Source: Mesorhizobium australicum (GTDB lineage Bacteria > Pseudomonadota > Alphaproteobacteria > Rhizobiales > Rhizobiaceae). Taken from it: DNA of 64,000 nt. A program made the translations under genes and the position numbers. Within the stretch, counting starts at the first letter, position 1. Every line of letters begins with the position of its first letter. The notes under the pieces were generated by a model, which was not told the origin of the DNA, did no database searches, and saw only the letters and a program-made list of their open reading frames with translations. Shown piece after piece: positions 1-8,766 of the stretch. The stretch is taken from contig NZ_FXBL01000004.1 of assembly GCF_900177325.1 (NCBI RefSeq), positions 2,480,001-2,544,000 of the forward strand, read 5' to 3'.

Positions 1-918
1 CCTCTCCTGGCGGTTGGAGCGCGCACCGCCGGCGAAATAGGTCGCGATCAGGCCGAACGCCACGGGAAAGAGCCATTCCGACAGGCGCCGGTGGAGTTCG
101 GACCGAAGCTGCTGCGGTCGCTGCTTGGCGAAAAAGTCATTCGGGTCCGGATTGAGAAGGAACGAGATCGGCTGGTCCTTGGGGCGCAGTGTCGGCGTGC
201 TGTCGGCCGAGCTGAACTGCGAGAAATCGATCGCATAGGAGGCGAACTGGATGATCGACACGTCCCCCGTCGCCACCGTGCGCCGCTGGATCTCGCCCTC
301 GCTCATCACCAGCAGTTCGCGCTCGCCCTGCGGCAGGATCACGCCGCGCTTGGCGTAGTAGATCAGCTCCGTCTTCTCGTCGCGGGCATCCGCGATGAAG
401 ATGCCGCCGAAGGCGCCGCCGGGATGCTGTTCGGCGATCTGGATATAGAGCCCGTCGTCCAGCCGCTTGAACGAGCCGGACTGCACGGCGAGCCGGACGA
501 GGTCGGCGCCCGCCTCGCTGACGATCGTACGGATCTGCCGGTTCGTCCACGGTTCGACGAACAGCGCGATGCCGAGTGTGGCGAGCGTCAAGATCATGCC
601 GAGAATGAGGATCGGCTTCGCGGTGAGCTTCTGCGACCCGCCGGCGCCCTCGATCACCGCCAGCTCGGAATCGGCATTCATCGCCGACAATGTCTGCGAC
701 GCTCCGATCAGCACCGCGAACGGGGCGACGACCACTGCCATCGCCGGCACGAGCATCACCGCCAGGTGCAGGAAGGTGCTGATCGCCTGCCCGGAATCGG
801 TCAGCACGTTCACATAGATCAGAACCTGCGTGATCATCACGACGACGGTCGTCGCCGCCAGCGTGATGAACGTCAGCCGGGCCGCGCGACGGAATATGTA
901 GCGCTCGATCAGGTTCAT
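1..918 (-). CDS. lptF: LptF, LPS export ABC transporter permease (partial, C-terminus cut by window edge)
   Basis: The reading frame is open from an ATG at 918 to the left edge (306 codons), so the C-terminal part lies outside. It begins MNLIERYIFRRAARLTFITL, followed by a first membrane segment. A second pair of hydrophobic stretches follows around residues 50-125, then a long periplasmic beta-rich region, and a further membrane segment begins again at the edge. This is the LptF/LptG (YjgP/YjgQ) permease layout. The family forms the inner-membrane LptB2FG complex that extracts lipopolysaccharide for transport to the outer membrane. Divergent placement next to pepA-holC is a common alphaproteobacterial order. 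LptF rather than LptG is inferred from the N-terminus and this context. Confidence 0.88.
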   Translation of the reverse strand, partial: MNLIERYIFRRAARLTFITLAATTVVVMITQVLIYVNVLTDSGQAISTFLHLAVMLVPAMAVVVAPFAVLIGASQTLSAMNADSELAVIEGAGGSQKLTAKPILILGMILTLATLGIALFVEPWTNRQIRTIVSEAGADLVRLAVQSGSFKRLDDGLYIQIAEQHPGGAFGGIFIADARDEKTELIYYAKRGVILPQGERELLVMSEGEIQRRTVATGDVSIIQFASYAIDFSQFSSADSTPTLRPKDQPISFLLNPDPNDFFAKQRPQQLRSELHRRLSEWLFPVAFGLIATYFAGGARSNRQER

Positions 919-1045
919 CGTCTTGAGCGGGCCGTCCTTGCGCCTGGGGCGTGGTTGTTGACAGCGCGCGCGCTGATGTTGGGGAGCATACGCATCCGGT
1001 GCGGGGATGGAACGTCAGATTGGCTAAAAATAGGCGAAAGAACGC

Positions 1046-1071
1046 GGTTAACTTTGGGTAAATCGTTAACC
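1046..1071. promoter_or_regulatory. GGTTAAC inverted repeat upstream of lptF
   Basis: GGTTAAC (1046-1052) and its reverse complement GTTAACC (1065-1071) are separated by 12 bases, in the 176-base gap between the PAP2 gene and lptF. Each arm contains TTAAC, the half-site used by the cell-cycle regulator CtrA in alphaproteobacteria. The 14-base spacing between the TTAA cores does not fit the usual TTAA-N7-TTAA site. It could be an operator for another regulator or a chance repeat. Confidence 0.3.
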
Positions 1072-1094
1072 TTCCTACGAAAAGCGCAACCGGA

Positions 1095-1865
1095 TCAGTT
1101 CATTAGCCGCTCACCTGCTTTTTGCTGCGCGGTATGACGTAGCGCAAGCATGCGGATCCCGGTGGCCAGCAGCGTGAAGATCAGCAGCGAAAGCAGCGCG
1201 CCCAGGATGACGTCGGACAGATAGTGCCCGCCGAAGGCGACGCGCAGCAGCGAGGTTCCGGTCGCGACGGTGAAGGCGGCAGCCAGCGCCCAGGTGCGGT
1301 AGGCCCTCGGAGTGAGCGTCGCCAGCGCCACCAGCCAGAACGAACTCGCGGCCTCGCCGGACACGAAGGAGCAGTTGGTCGCGCAATACTCTGTAATATG
1401 GCCCGCCGGAACGAACGGGTAGGGGCCGCCGAAGAGGTCGGTCATATAGGGCCTCGGGCGGCCCCAGTGCTCCTTGAGTATCAGATTGACGATTGCGCCG
1501 GCGCTGATGACCATGGTGGCCACGGCTGCGAGGCCCGCGCGGTCGAACGGATGCGCCAGCGACCGCCGCGCCACGACGCGCCACGTGATCGCCAGCAGCA
1601 GAAGCACGGCAAGCGTGACCGGCGTCACCTGCAGAAGCTGGCGGATCGGTCCGAAGACCGGCGACGAGGACAGCGGAAACGTGCCGCAGATTTTGCCGGT
1701 CGCGATGCAGACGCGTTGCTTGAAGAACAGTTCGGAGACCGCGATGTCGATCCAGGGAAAGACGTTGAAGAACAGCAGCGTTCCGGCGATCAGCGCGACG
1801 AAGATCAGAATCGGTCGCCGGCCGGCGCAGGGCCAGAGATAGTCGTCCTCGATGAAGGGCGTCAA
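1095..1865 (-). CDS. PAP2-family membrane phosphatase
   Basis: A 256-residue multi-pass membrane protein of the type 2 phosphatidic acid phosphatase family, which removes phosphates from lipid substrates at the membrane. Motif C1 (KX6RP) is at K131-P139 as KEHWGRPRP. Motif C3 is seen with R208, H214 and D218. Motif C2, normally PSGH, reads VSGE at 168-171, so the catalytic-acid histidine position holds Glu. Hydrophobic stretches lie near residues 19-38, 80-97, 110-130, 175-190 and 193-210, with a final one at 220-238. The substrate (lipid A, undecaprenyl-PP or phosphatidate) cannot be told from sequence. It lies 176 bases upstream of lptF on the same strand. Confidence 0.8.
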   Translation of the reverse strand: MTPFIEDDYLWPCAGRRPILIFVALIAGTLLFFNVFPWIDIAVSELFFKQRVCIATGKICGTFPLSSSPVFGPIRQLLQVTPVTLAVLLLLAITWRVVARRSLAHPFDRAGLAAVATMVISAGAIVNLILKEHWGRPRPYMTDLFGGPYPFVPAGHITEYCATNCSFVSGEAASSFWLVALATLTPRAYRTWALAAAFTVATGTSLLRVAFGGHYLSDVILGALLSLLIFTLLATGIRMLALRHTAQQKAGERLMN

Positions 1866-2063
1866 AGGTCCGTGCTCCGGGTTCGGGCACCGCGCATCGC
1901 GCCGCCCGAAGATTATCTACCAACAACGGTGGCGGGAAGGAAGCGCCAAAGATTTAAGAGATGTTGCGCCGCCTGCGCGCACGGACGCGCCGAACGTCGC
2001 GGGTGCAGAGACGATCCGCGGTTTTGCCGCTATCCTGCGCGCGACTCGCATCCCGGAGACATC

Positions 2064-3548
2064 ATGACACTCGCTCTCGACATCGGCTTTTCCACCTCCT
2101 CGAAGGGAGCGGCCGACCTGCACGTCTTCCTCGCCGCGGCCGGGGAGGGCGGGTCGGTCGACGTGGCGGGCGATGCCGGGCCGCTCCTGGAGAAGGCGAT
2201 CAAGGCCGGCGCGTTCACGGCCAAGATGCTCTCGACCCTCGACATCATCGTGCCGACGGGCATGGAGGTCGACCGCGTGCTCCTGGTCGGGGTTGGCGAT
2301 CCGAGGGCAATCACCACGGACGGCTGGCTGAAGGTCGGCGGCGCGATCGCGTCCAACCTCAAGAAAGCGGCAAAGGTGTTCGTCCACGCCGACATGCCCG
2401 GCTTCGACACTGATGCATCCGCCATCGCCGACCTGGCGCTCGGCACGCTGCTGCGCACCTACCGCTTCGACCGCTACAAGACGAAGAAGGACGAGAGCGA
2501 CGAGCAGCCGAAGCGTCCGAAGGTGACGATCGTCACACGCCGCGCCGCCGCGGCGAAGGCCGCCTTCGCCGGCTCCGAGGCGGTCGCCTCCGGCGTGGCG
2601 CTTGCCCGCGACCTCGTCAACGAGCCGGCGAACATGATGGGACCGGTCGAGATGGCCGCGCAATGCAGGGAGCTGGAGGCGCTCGGTGTCAAGGTCGAGA
2701 TCCTCGCCGAGAAGGAGATGAAGAAGCTCGGCATGGGCGCTCTGCTCGGAGTGGCGCAGGGCAGCCCGCGCGGTGCGCGCCTGGTGGTGATGCAATGGAG
2801 CGGCGGCAAGGCCAAGGACCGGCCGGTCGCCTTCATCGGCAAGGGCGTGTCGTTCGACACCGGCGGCAATTCGATGAAGCCGGCCGCCGGCATGGAGGAC
2901 ATGAAGGGCGATATGGGCGGTGCCGCCGCCGTCATCGGCGCCATGCACGTGCTGGCCCGGCGCAAGGCGAAGGCCAACGTCGTCGGCATCGTCGGCCTGG
3001 TCGAGAACTCGGTCGACGGCAATGCCCAGCGCCCCGGCGACATCGTCACCTCGATGTCTGGCCAGACGATCGAGGTGCTGAACACCGATGCCGAAGGCCG
3101 GCTCGTGCTCTGCGACGCGCTCTGGTACTGCAACGGCCGCTTCGCGCCGAAGTTCATGGTCAACCTCGCCACGCTGACGGGCGCCATCATGGTGGCGCTC
3201 GGCCAGTATCACGCCGGCCTGTTCTCGAACGACGACGAGCTTGCGGGCCAGCTCACCGAGGCGGGTCTCGCCACCGCCGAGAAGCTCTGGCGGATGCCGA
3301 TGGGGCCGGAATACGACAAGCTGCTGGACTCGAAGAATGCCGATATGAAGAACATCGGCGGCCGCTTCGGCGGCGCGATCACGGCGGCCCAGTTCCTCCG
3401 CCGCTTCGTCAAGGACACGCCCTGGGCACATCTCGACATTGCCGGCACGGCGATGAACGCGCCGCCCAGCGAATATTCGATCTCCTGGGGCTCTGGCTTC
3501 GGCGTCCGGCTGCTGGACCGGCTGGTGAAGGACAATTACGAAGGCTGA
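2064..3548 (+). CDS. pepA: Leucyl aminopeptidase (M17)
   Basis: A 494-residue cytosolic zinc or manganese aminopeptidase of family M17, releasing N-terminal residues from peptides. The C-terminal catalytic domain carries the signature NTDAEGRL and the metal/active-site segment [10 protein letters not shown]. The N-terminal macro-like domain covers about residues 1-160. The start ATG at 2064 is preceded by GGAGAC at 2055-2060. The open frame extends upstream, but that part does not resemble the family. The stop codon overlaps the holC start by one base (TGATG), indicating co-transcription and translational coupling. The pepA-holC pairing is widely conserved in proteobacteria. Confidence 0.96.
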   Translation: MTLALDIGFSTSSKGAADLHVFLAAAGEGGSVDVAGDAGPLLEKAIKAGAFTAKMLSTLDIIVPTGMEVDRVLLVGVGDPRAITTDGWLKVGGAIASNLKKAAKVFVHADMPGFDTDASAIADLALGTLLRTYRFDRYKTKKDESDEQPKRPKVTIVTRRAAAAKAAFAGSEAVASGVALARDLVNEPANMMGPVEMAAQCRELEALGVKVEILAEKEMKKLGMGALLGVAQGSPRGARLVVMQWSGGKAKDRPVAFIGKGVSFDTGGNSMKPAAGMEDMKGDMGGAAAVIGAMHVLARRKAKANVVGIVGLVENSVDGNAQRPGDIVTSMSGQTIEVLNTDAEGRLVLCDALWYCNGRFAPKFMVNLATLTGAIMVALGQYHAGLFSNDDELAGQLTEAGLATAEKLWRMPMGPEYDKLLDSKNADMKNIGGRFGGAITAAQFLRRFVKDTPWAHLDIAGTAMNAPPSEYSISWGSGFGVRLLDRLVKDNYEG

Positions 3549-3997
3549 TGGCCGACGTCCTGTTCTACCACCTGACCGAGTCGACGCTCGAGGAGGCGCT
3601 GCCGCCGCTGCTCGAAAAGAGCCTTGAGCGCGGCTGGCGGGTCGTGGTGCAGGCGGGAAGCGTCGAGCGCCGCGACGCGCTCGACGCGCATCTGTGGACC
3701 TTCCGCGACGACAGTTTTCTCGGCCACGGGCTGGACAGTGATCCCAGCGCCGCAGACCAGCCGATCCTGCTCACCGTGTCGACCGGCAACGGCAACGAAG
3801 CCTCGGTGCGCTTCGTCGTCGACGGCGCCGAGCCGCCGCCGCTCGAGGGCTACAAGCGCGGCGTCTTCATCTTCGACGGCCACGACCAGGCGCAGCTCGA
3901 CCTTGCGCGCGACCAGTGGAAACGGATGAAGGCGGCGGGCCACGCCGTCACCTACTGGCAGCAGACCGACGGCCGGCGCTGGGAGCGCAAGGCCTGA
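3548..3997 (+). CDS. holC: DNA polymerase III chi subunit
   Basis: A 149-residue protein beginning [20 protein letters not shown], matching the HolC family. Chi bridges the clamp-loader complex to single-strand-binding protein during replication. Family features seen are the FYHL start, the segment with DALDAHLWTFRDDSFLGHG, and the later FIFDGHD. Its ATG shares an A with the pepA stop codon. Length is typical. Confidence 0.94.
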   Translation: MADVLFYHLTESTLEEALPPLLEKSLERGWRVVVQAGSVERRDALDAHLWTFRDDSFLGHGLDSDPSAADQPILLTVSTGNGNEASVRFVVDGAEPPPLEGYKRGVFIFDGHDQAQLDLARDQWKRMKAAGHAVTYWQQTDGRRWERKA

Positions 3998-3999
3998 GC

Positions 4000-4161
4000 C
4001 TAGGCGGGTCGGCGCTCGCCAGCGTCGCCCTGCAGCCTGCCCGCCTTGCGCGGCCGGCGCGGCGGCTGGGTCTGCGCCTCGCGTTTGGCTTTGGCTTCGG
4101 TCCGGCTCGTCCACCAGGCGGCGATCATATAGCCGGCGAGCGCCAGAAGTATCCGTCTCAT
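4000..4161 (-). CDS. Small hydrophobic/basic protein, unknown function
   Basis: A 53-residue ORF starting MRRILLALAGYMIAAWWTSR and continuing into a highly basic, Pro/Arg-rich tail. The start is preceded by GGAGAC seven to eight bases upstream. One N-terminal hydrophobic segment suggests membrane insertion. It is convergent with holC and its stop lies 2 bases from the holC stop. No family is recognised; the good ribosome site and high-GC third positions are the main support. Confidence 0.5.
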   Translation of the reverse strand: MRRILLALAGYMIAAWWTSRTEAKAKREAQTQPPRRPRKAGRLQGDAGERRPA

Positions 4162-4301
4162 TGTCGTCTCCTACATTGCGATGTTCCGACAATTCGCCAG
4201 CGCGCCAGGGGTTCCCGAGACTGATTCCGGCAGTAACGGCTGGCGTCTCGACAGCGCCGGCTTGCCATGCGACAGGAAGGCCGTCACGGTCGAACCCTCC
4301 C

Positions 4302-4895
4302 ATGCGTATCCTCTTCCTTCTCCTGTTCCTCGCCGGTCTCGCCGTCGGCATCGGCTATCCGTTCGTCGTCTCCAACGTCTCGGGCCGCGAGATCGGGCGC
4401 TATCCCGCCTATGAGCGGCGCAGCGGCTACCGGGTCGTCGAGGCGGACCTGTCCGCCGCCGACGCGCCGGTGCGGGTGCTGGTCGACATGTCCTCGCTCG
4501 GCAGCCTCACGCTCGACGGCGCCACGACCGCCCTCACGCTGACCGCGACGGTCGGCGGCCGGACCGTTCTCGCCACCACGCTGAAGTTCGCCCACCAGCA
4601 GCCGCGCAGCGACAATCCGCAGGCCGGCGGCATGATCTACCGCGACGATGCCGGCCTGATCGACCCTGTGGAGACCGGCCGCTACCGCTTCGTCCTTGGT
4701 CCCGGCGATGCCGAACGGATCGAGATGCGCTCGGCCGAAATCATCCTCAGGGCAGGCGCCTCCGACATGGACCCCCGCGCCGTTCCCATCGGCTACACGC
4801 TGATGGCGATCGGCTTCGTCGGCTTCTTCGTGTCGCTCCAGCGGCGGAAGAAAACACCACCCGAGGCCCCTCCGCCGCCGAAATGGGGTCGGTAG
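4302..4895 (+). CDS. Conserved membrane protein of unknown function
   Basis: A 197-residue protein with an N-terminal hydrophobic segment (about residues 3-22), a non-cytoplasmic domain of about 135 residues and a second membrane segment near residues 165-182, followed by a short Pro/Lys-rich tail. The domain is rich in beta-prone Val/Thr/Leu runs. No enzymatic motif is seen. The start at 4302 gives a clean N-terminal helix; the upstream in-frame ATG at 4161 would add residues lying across the divergent small gene. Function is not recognised. Confidence 0.75.
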   Translation: MRILFLLLFLAGLAVGIGYPFVVSNVSGREIGRYPAYERRSGYRVVEADLSAADAPVRVLVDMSSLGSLTLDGATTALTLTATVGGRTVLATTLKFAHQQPRSDNPQAGGMIYRDDAGLIDPVETGRYRFVLGPGDAERIEMRSAEIILRAGASDMDPRAVPIGYTLMAIGFVGFFVSLQRRKKTPPEAPPPPKWGR

Positions 4896-4940
4896 GAGCA
4901 GGGCAGTCGCCCTCACCACCTTCGGGATCTCTTCGTTAGC

Positions 4941-5120
4941 TCGCGCCCCCTCCACCACTACGTGGTCCCCGTCCCCCGTAAACGGGGGAGGATCAGGTGC
5001 CTCACCGCCCTCCCGTGGCAGACTTCATCGAGGGTCAGAATAACGCGACGGCCGAGCGGGCGGATCCTCCCCCGTTTACGGGGGAGGGGGACCACGCGCA
5101 GCGTGGTGGAGGGGGCGCGC
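4941..5120. repeat. Paired inverted palindromic element, copy 1
   Basis: Two copies of a GC-rich palindromic unit lie head-to-head. The left unit (about 4941-4993) contains cccccgtaaacggggg and the right unit (about 5063-5120) contains cccccgtttacggggg. Each also carries a ccaccac...gtggt arm, so the whole stretch can fold as one long cruciform. This resembles the intergenic mosaic palindromes (RIME/REP-like) described in rhizobia. With the flanks it fills most of the 389-base gap at 4896-5284; no gene is seen there. Confidence 0.7.
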
Positions 5121-5284
5121 GAGACAGGGCCGAACGAAGCAAAAACGAGCCTTCCGGTGCATCGATTTTCGCCTGCCCTATCGTAACCCTTTGTCCCGCT
5201 TGGAGATTCTCACAGCCAACACTTTTTCCATCCCCACCCCTGCCAGCATGCCCGAAACTATGTCCGGTCAAACGGGAGCCGGTG

Positions 5285-5734
5285 ATGGGCTGGAGGGCAA
5301 AGGCGGGGAGGGAACAGGCGGAGATGGCGAGGATCGTCATGCGCCTGTTCTCGATCGCCGACATGGCCGAACAGGCCGCCGGCCGCTCGTTCTGGGTCCG
5401 CTGGTGCGTGCTGTGGGCAGCGTGGCAGGCGAATGCGCTGCTGAGCGCCTATGTCGAAGGCACGCTCCGGAGCTTCGCGCGCAGACCCTGGACGCCGGTC
5501 CCGATGCCGGTCGGCTTCGGCAGCCATCCCTTCGATGCCGAGGACATCGCGGACTCTCTCAGGGCATTCGGCCTCTACATGCAAGCCATCGCGGCGCATC
5601 TGTGCCGCCTGTCCTTCCTGCATCGGGGGCAGGCGTCAGATGAGGCGGGCAATCAGGGTGGGCTACACTGCACCGGTCTCCGACGCTTGGCCGATGCTGC
5701 CGTCTCGCCGGTCGAGCTGCGTGACACCTCCTGA
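5285..5734 (+). CDS. Orphan ORF, unknown function
   Basis: A 149-residue ORF with third-position GC typical of the neighbours and a GGGAG six bases before the ATG. The central part (about residues 25-60) is Trp/Ala-rich and may form an amphipathic or membrane helix. The region with PMPVGFGSHPFDAEDIADSL looks globular. The last 40 residues are less gene-like and end within 120 bases of the second palindromic element. An internal ATG at residue 14 is an alternative start. No family recognised. Confidence 0.55.
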   Translation: MGWRAKAGREQAEMARIVMRLFSIADMAEQAAGRSFWVRWCVLWAAWQANALLSAYVEGTLRSFARRPWTPVPMPVGFGSHPFDAEDIADSLRAFGLYMQAIAAHLCRLSFLHRGQASDEAGNQGGLHCTGLRRLADAAVSPVELRDTS

Positions 5735-5850
5735 GAAAGACCTGTCCTGCACCCATGCAGGACAGGTGAACGCCCCAGACCGATCCTGCTTTCGTTCGCG
5801 AAAAAATGCGCTGCGGTCGACGATCTTGCGCGACCGTACGAACTGCGTCC

Positions 5851-5973
5851 TTCTCCCCGTTTACGGGGAGAAGATGGCGGCAGCCAGATGAGGGGCAGCG
5901 CCGACATTCGAAAGTTCGCGCCATGCCCCTCATCCGTCCTTCGGGCACCTTCTCCCCGTGAACGGGGAGAAGG
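5851..5973. repeat. Paired inverted palindromic element, copy 2
   Basis: Perfect palindromes ttctccccgt-tt-acggggagaa (5851-5872) and ccttctccccgt-ga-acggggagaagg (5948-5973) flank an inner inverted pair, atgaggggca (5888-5897) and tgcccctcat (5923-5932). The arrangement matches rhizobial intergenic palindromic elements. It sits in the 269-base gap upstream of the crotonase stop, where no gene is seen. Confidence 0.7.
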
Positions 5974-6003
5974 AAGAGGCGCCCGCCAACGCACAGGCCC
6001 GCC

Positions 6004-6810
6004 TCAAATCTCCCCGAAATCCCCCGAGCGGCCCTTGCCGGAGGCGAAGCGGGCAGCCCCGGTGCTGCCTTCGGAGCGGAAGGTTGCAGCACTCTCCCAC
6101 TCGCGCACCAGCGCATCGGCCGGATCGAGCGACCATTGCGCGATCGCGGAAGCGCGGTCGGCGCGCATGCAGGCCTGCGGGAATTTCGTCAGCTCGCGCG
6201 CGAGATCCAGCGCGGTGTCGAGTGCCGCCCCATCGGCGCAGACTCGGGTTGCGAGACCGATGGCGAGCGATTCGGCGGCGTCAACCTTGCGGCCGGTGAG
6301 GATCAGGTCCATCGCCCGTCCGTGGCCGACGATCCGCGGCAGTCGCACCGTGCCGCCGTCGATCAGCGGCACGCCCCACCGGCGGCAGTAGACGCCCATA
6401 TAGGCGCTCTCCTCCATCACCCTGAGGTCGCACCAGAGCGCGAGCTCCATCCCGCCTGCCACGGCGGGACCGGAGATCGCCGCGATGACGGGCTTGGTGA
6501 GCGCCAGTCGGGTCGGACCCATCGGCCCCTTGCGCGGCCGGTCGTCGCGGCCGTCGAACTCGCCGTCGAGATCGTGCTCGGCGAACCACGTGTCGTCCAT
6601 GCCGCCGGCGGCGCGCTTCAGGTCGAAGCCGGCGCAGAAGGCGCCGGGAATGCCGGTCAGCACCGCGACCTTCTGGCTGGCGTCGCGGTCGAAGGCGGTG
6701 AACGCCTGGAACAGCGCATCGGCCATCTCCGGATCGACGGCGTTGCGCGCCTCCGGACGGTTGATCCGCACGACCGTGACGTCCTCGTCAAGCGTGACCT
6801 CGATCGTCAT
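6004..6810 (-). CDS. Crotonase-fold enoyl-CoA hydratase/isomerase family protein
   Basis: A 268-residue crotonase-superfamily enzyme acting on acyl-CoA thioesters. The oxyanion-hole segments GAFCAGFDLK and GPAVAGGMELALWCDLR are present, and the latter supplies the first catalytic Glu. The position of the second hydratase Glu (in the segment MGVYCRRWGVPL) appears to be Cys, so a classical hydratase reaction is uncertain; isomerase, hydrolase or another crotonase chemistry is possible. Its ATG overlaps the upstream ABC-F stop by four bases (ATGA), so the two are translationally coupled. Confidence 0.85.
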   Translation of the reverse strand: MTIEVTLDEDVTVVRINRPEARNAVDPEMADALFQAFTAFDRDASQKVAVLTGIPGAFCAGFDLKRAAGGMDDTWFAEHDLDGEFDGRDDRPRKGPMGPTRLALTKPVIAAISGPAVAGGMELALWCDLRVMEESAYMGVYCRRWGVPLIDGGTVRLPRIVGHGRAMDLILTGRKVDAAESLAIGLATRVCADGAALDTALDLARELTKFPQACMRADRASAIAQWSLDPADALVREWESAATFRSEGSTGAARFASGKGRSGDFGEI

Positions 6811-8684
6811 TCGGCTATGCCCTCCTCATATTCGGCGGACAGCGCCAGCCAGCGCTCCTCCTGGGCGGCGAGCTGATGCGACAGGTCGGAGCGTTCCTTG
6901 CCGAGCTGCGTCGCGGCCTTCGGATCCTTCTCGTAAAGGGCCGGATTGGCAAGTTGTTCCTCGATCGCGTCGATACGCTTGCGCAGGCGCTCCATCAGCG
7001 CTTCCGTCGCCCTGATCTCCTTGGCCAGCGGCTCCAGTGCCGCGCGCCGCTGCGCCGCCTCGCGCCGCCGGTCGGCCTTCGACGCCTTGTCGGCCTCGCG
7101 CTTCTCGCGCCGGTCCACCGCGACCCCTGTGACGATCTGGCGATAGTCGTCCATGTCGCCGTCGAACGGCGCGACCGTGCCGTCCCTGACCAGCCACAGT
7201 CGGTCGGCGGTGGCCTCGATCAGGTGGCGATCGTGCGAGATGAGGATCACCGCGCCGTCAAACTCGTTGAGCGCATGGACGAGCTGCTCGCGCGAATCGA
7301 TGTCGAGATGGTTGGTCGGTTCGTCGAGGATGAACAGGTTCGGCCCGTCGAACGAGGCGAGGCCCATCAGGAGCCGCGCCTTCTCGCCACCCGACAGGTC
7401 CTTGGCAGGGGTCTGCATCTTCTCGGTCGACAGGCCCATCTGGGCGACACGGGCGCGCACCTTCGCCTCCGGCGCCTCCGGCATCAGCCGGCGCACATGC
7501 TCGATCGCGTTCTCCTCCGGGCGCAGGTCGTCGAGCTGGTGCTGGGCGAACATCGACACCTTGAGCTGCGGCGCGATCGTGATGCCGCCGCTCTCCTTGT
7601 CGAGCCGGCCGGCGAGGAACTTCGCGAAGGTCGACTTGCCGTTGCCGTTGGCGCCCAGCAGCGCGATGCGGTCGTCGTGGTCGATGCGCAGCGTCAGGTT
7701 TTTCAGCACCGGCTTGCCGGGCTGGTAGCCGACCGTCGCCGACTGGATGGCGATGATCGGGGAGGCGGCCTCGCGCGCGGGGTTGGGGAACGAGAACGGC
7801 CGCACGCTGTCGTTCATCACCGCGGCGATCGGCTTCATCCGCTCCAGCGCCTTGATGCGCGACTGGGCCTGGCGAGCCTTCGACGCCTTGGCGCGGAAGC
7901 GCTCGACGAAGGCCTCCATGTGCTTGCGCGCCGCCTCCTGCTTCACGCGCGCCTTTTCCTGATGCTCCAGCGCCTCTTCGCGCTGCCGCTCGAACTGGTC
8001 GTAGCCGCCGCGCCAGTAGGTCAGCTTCTGCTGGTCGAGATGGACGATCGAGTTGACCGCACGGTTGAGCAGGTCGCGGTCGTGGCTGATCAGCAGGACC
8101 GTGTGCGGATACTTCCCGACATAGTTCTCCAGCCACAACGTGCCTTCGAGGTCGAGATAGTTGGTGGGCTCGTCGAGCAGCAGCAGGTCTGGCTCGGAGA
8201 ACAGCACGGCCGCAAGTGCGACGCGCATGCGCCAACCGCCGGAGAAGGACGAGGCGGGCCGCTTCTGCGCATCCTCGTCGAAGCCCAGGCCGGCGAGGAT
8301 GGTGGCCGCGCGCGACTCGGCCGTATGCGCGTCGATGTCGGCCAGCCGCATGTGGATCTCGCCGATGCGGTTCGGGTCGGTCGCGGTCTCCGCCTCTGCC
8401 AGCAGGGCGGCGCGTTCCTTGTCGGCGGCGAGCACGATCTCGATCAGGGGGTCCTCTGTGCCGGGCGCTTCCTGCGCGACCTGGCCGATGCGCAGGCCCT
8501 TCGGCAGCGAGATCGAGCCGGTCTCCATGGCGAGCTCGCCGGTGATCGCCTTGAACAGCGTGGTCTTGCCGGTGCCGTTGCGGCCGACCAGGCCCGCCTT
8601 CGCGCCCGCCGGCAGGCTGAGCGAAGCGTGGTCGAGGAGAAGCCGCCCGGCGATCCGGAGCGAAAGGTCGTTGATCGTAAGCAT
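6807..8684 (-). CDS. ABC-F family ATPase (ribosome-associated type)
   Basis: A 625-residue soluble protein with two ABC domains and no membrane segments. It has Walker A motifs GRNGTGKTT and GANGNGKST, signature motifs SFSGGW and DLSGGEK, and two LLLDEPTNYLDLE/FILDEPTNHLDID Walker B regions. A charged linker lies between the domains, and a coiled-coil tail rich in Lys/Arg/Glu covers about the last 90 residues. This is the ABC-F layout (Uup/YheS-like), acting on ribosomes rather than in transport. The start MLTINDLSLRI at 8684 is chosen because the domain begins there; an in-frame ATG at 8702 would add six residues. It is coupled to the crotonase gene. Confidence 0.93.
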   Translation of the reverse strand: MLTINDLSLRIAGRLLLDHASLSLPAGAKAGLVGRNGTGKTTLFKAITGELAMETGSISLPKGLRIGQVAQEAPGTEDPLIEIVLAADKERAALLAEAETATDPNRIGEIHMRLADIDAHTAESRAATILAGLGFDEDAQKRPASSFSGGWRMRVALAAVLFSEPDLLLLDEPTNYLDLEGTLWLENYVGKYPHTVLLISHDRDLLNRAVNSIVHLDQQKLTYWRGGYDQFERQREEALEHQEKARVKQEAARKHMEAFVERFRAKASKARQAQSRIKALERMKPIAAVMNDSVRPFSFPNPAREAASPIIAIQSATVGYQPGKPVLKNLTLRIDHDDRIALLGANGNGKSTFAKFLAGRLDKESGGITIAPQLKVSMFAQHQLDDLRPEENAIEHVRRLMPEAPEAKVRARVAQMGLSTEKMQTPAKDLSGGEKARLLMGLASFDGPNLFILDEPTNHLDIDSREQLVHALNEFDGAVILISHDRHLIEATADRLWLVRDGTVAPFDGDMDDYRQIVTGVAVDRREKREADKASKADRRREAAQRRAALEPLAKEIRATEALMERLRKRIDAIEEQLANPALYEKDPKAATQLGKERSDLSHQLAAQEERWLALSAEYEEGIAE

Positions 8685-8750
8685 GGCCCGAGCGTTTTGC
8701 ACGCTGCGCGCGGCTTCGCAAGGCGGCGGAACCGGGCTTCCGGCGCGCCG

Positions 8751-8766
8751 CGGAACGTGCGTTCCG
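8751..8766. promoter_or_regulatory. CGGAACG inverted repeat in the ABC-F/rpsU divergent region
   Basis: CGGAACG (8751-8757) and CGTTCCG (8760-8766) form a perfect 7-base inverted repeat with a two-base centre. It lies in the 247-base gap between the divergent ABC-F and rpsU genes. It could be an operator; no known consensus is recognised. Confidence 0.25.

Noticed and set aside
91..1137. Long plus-strand ORF opposite lptF
   Set aside because: Arg/His-rich shadow of the true minus-strand lptF; no family features or ribosome site.
1917..3431. 504-codon minus-strand ORF opposite pepA
   Set aside because: His/Arg-rich antisense shadow of pepA, with no recognisable domain.
4941..5973. CRISPR array
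   Set aside because: Repeats are palindromic pairs without regular spacers, and no cas genes are present.
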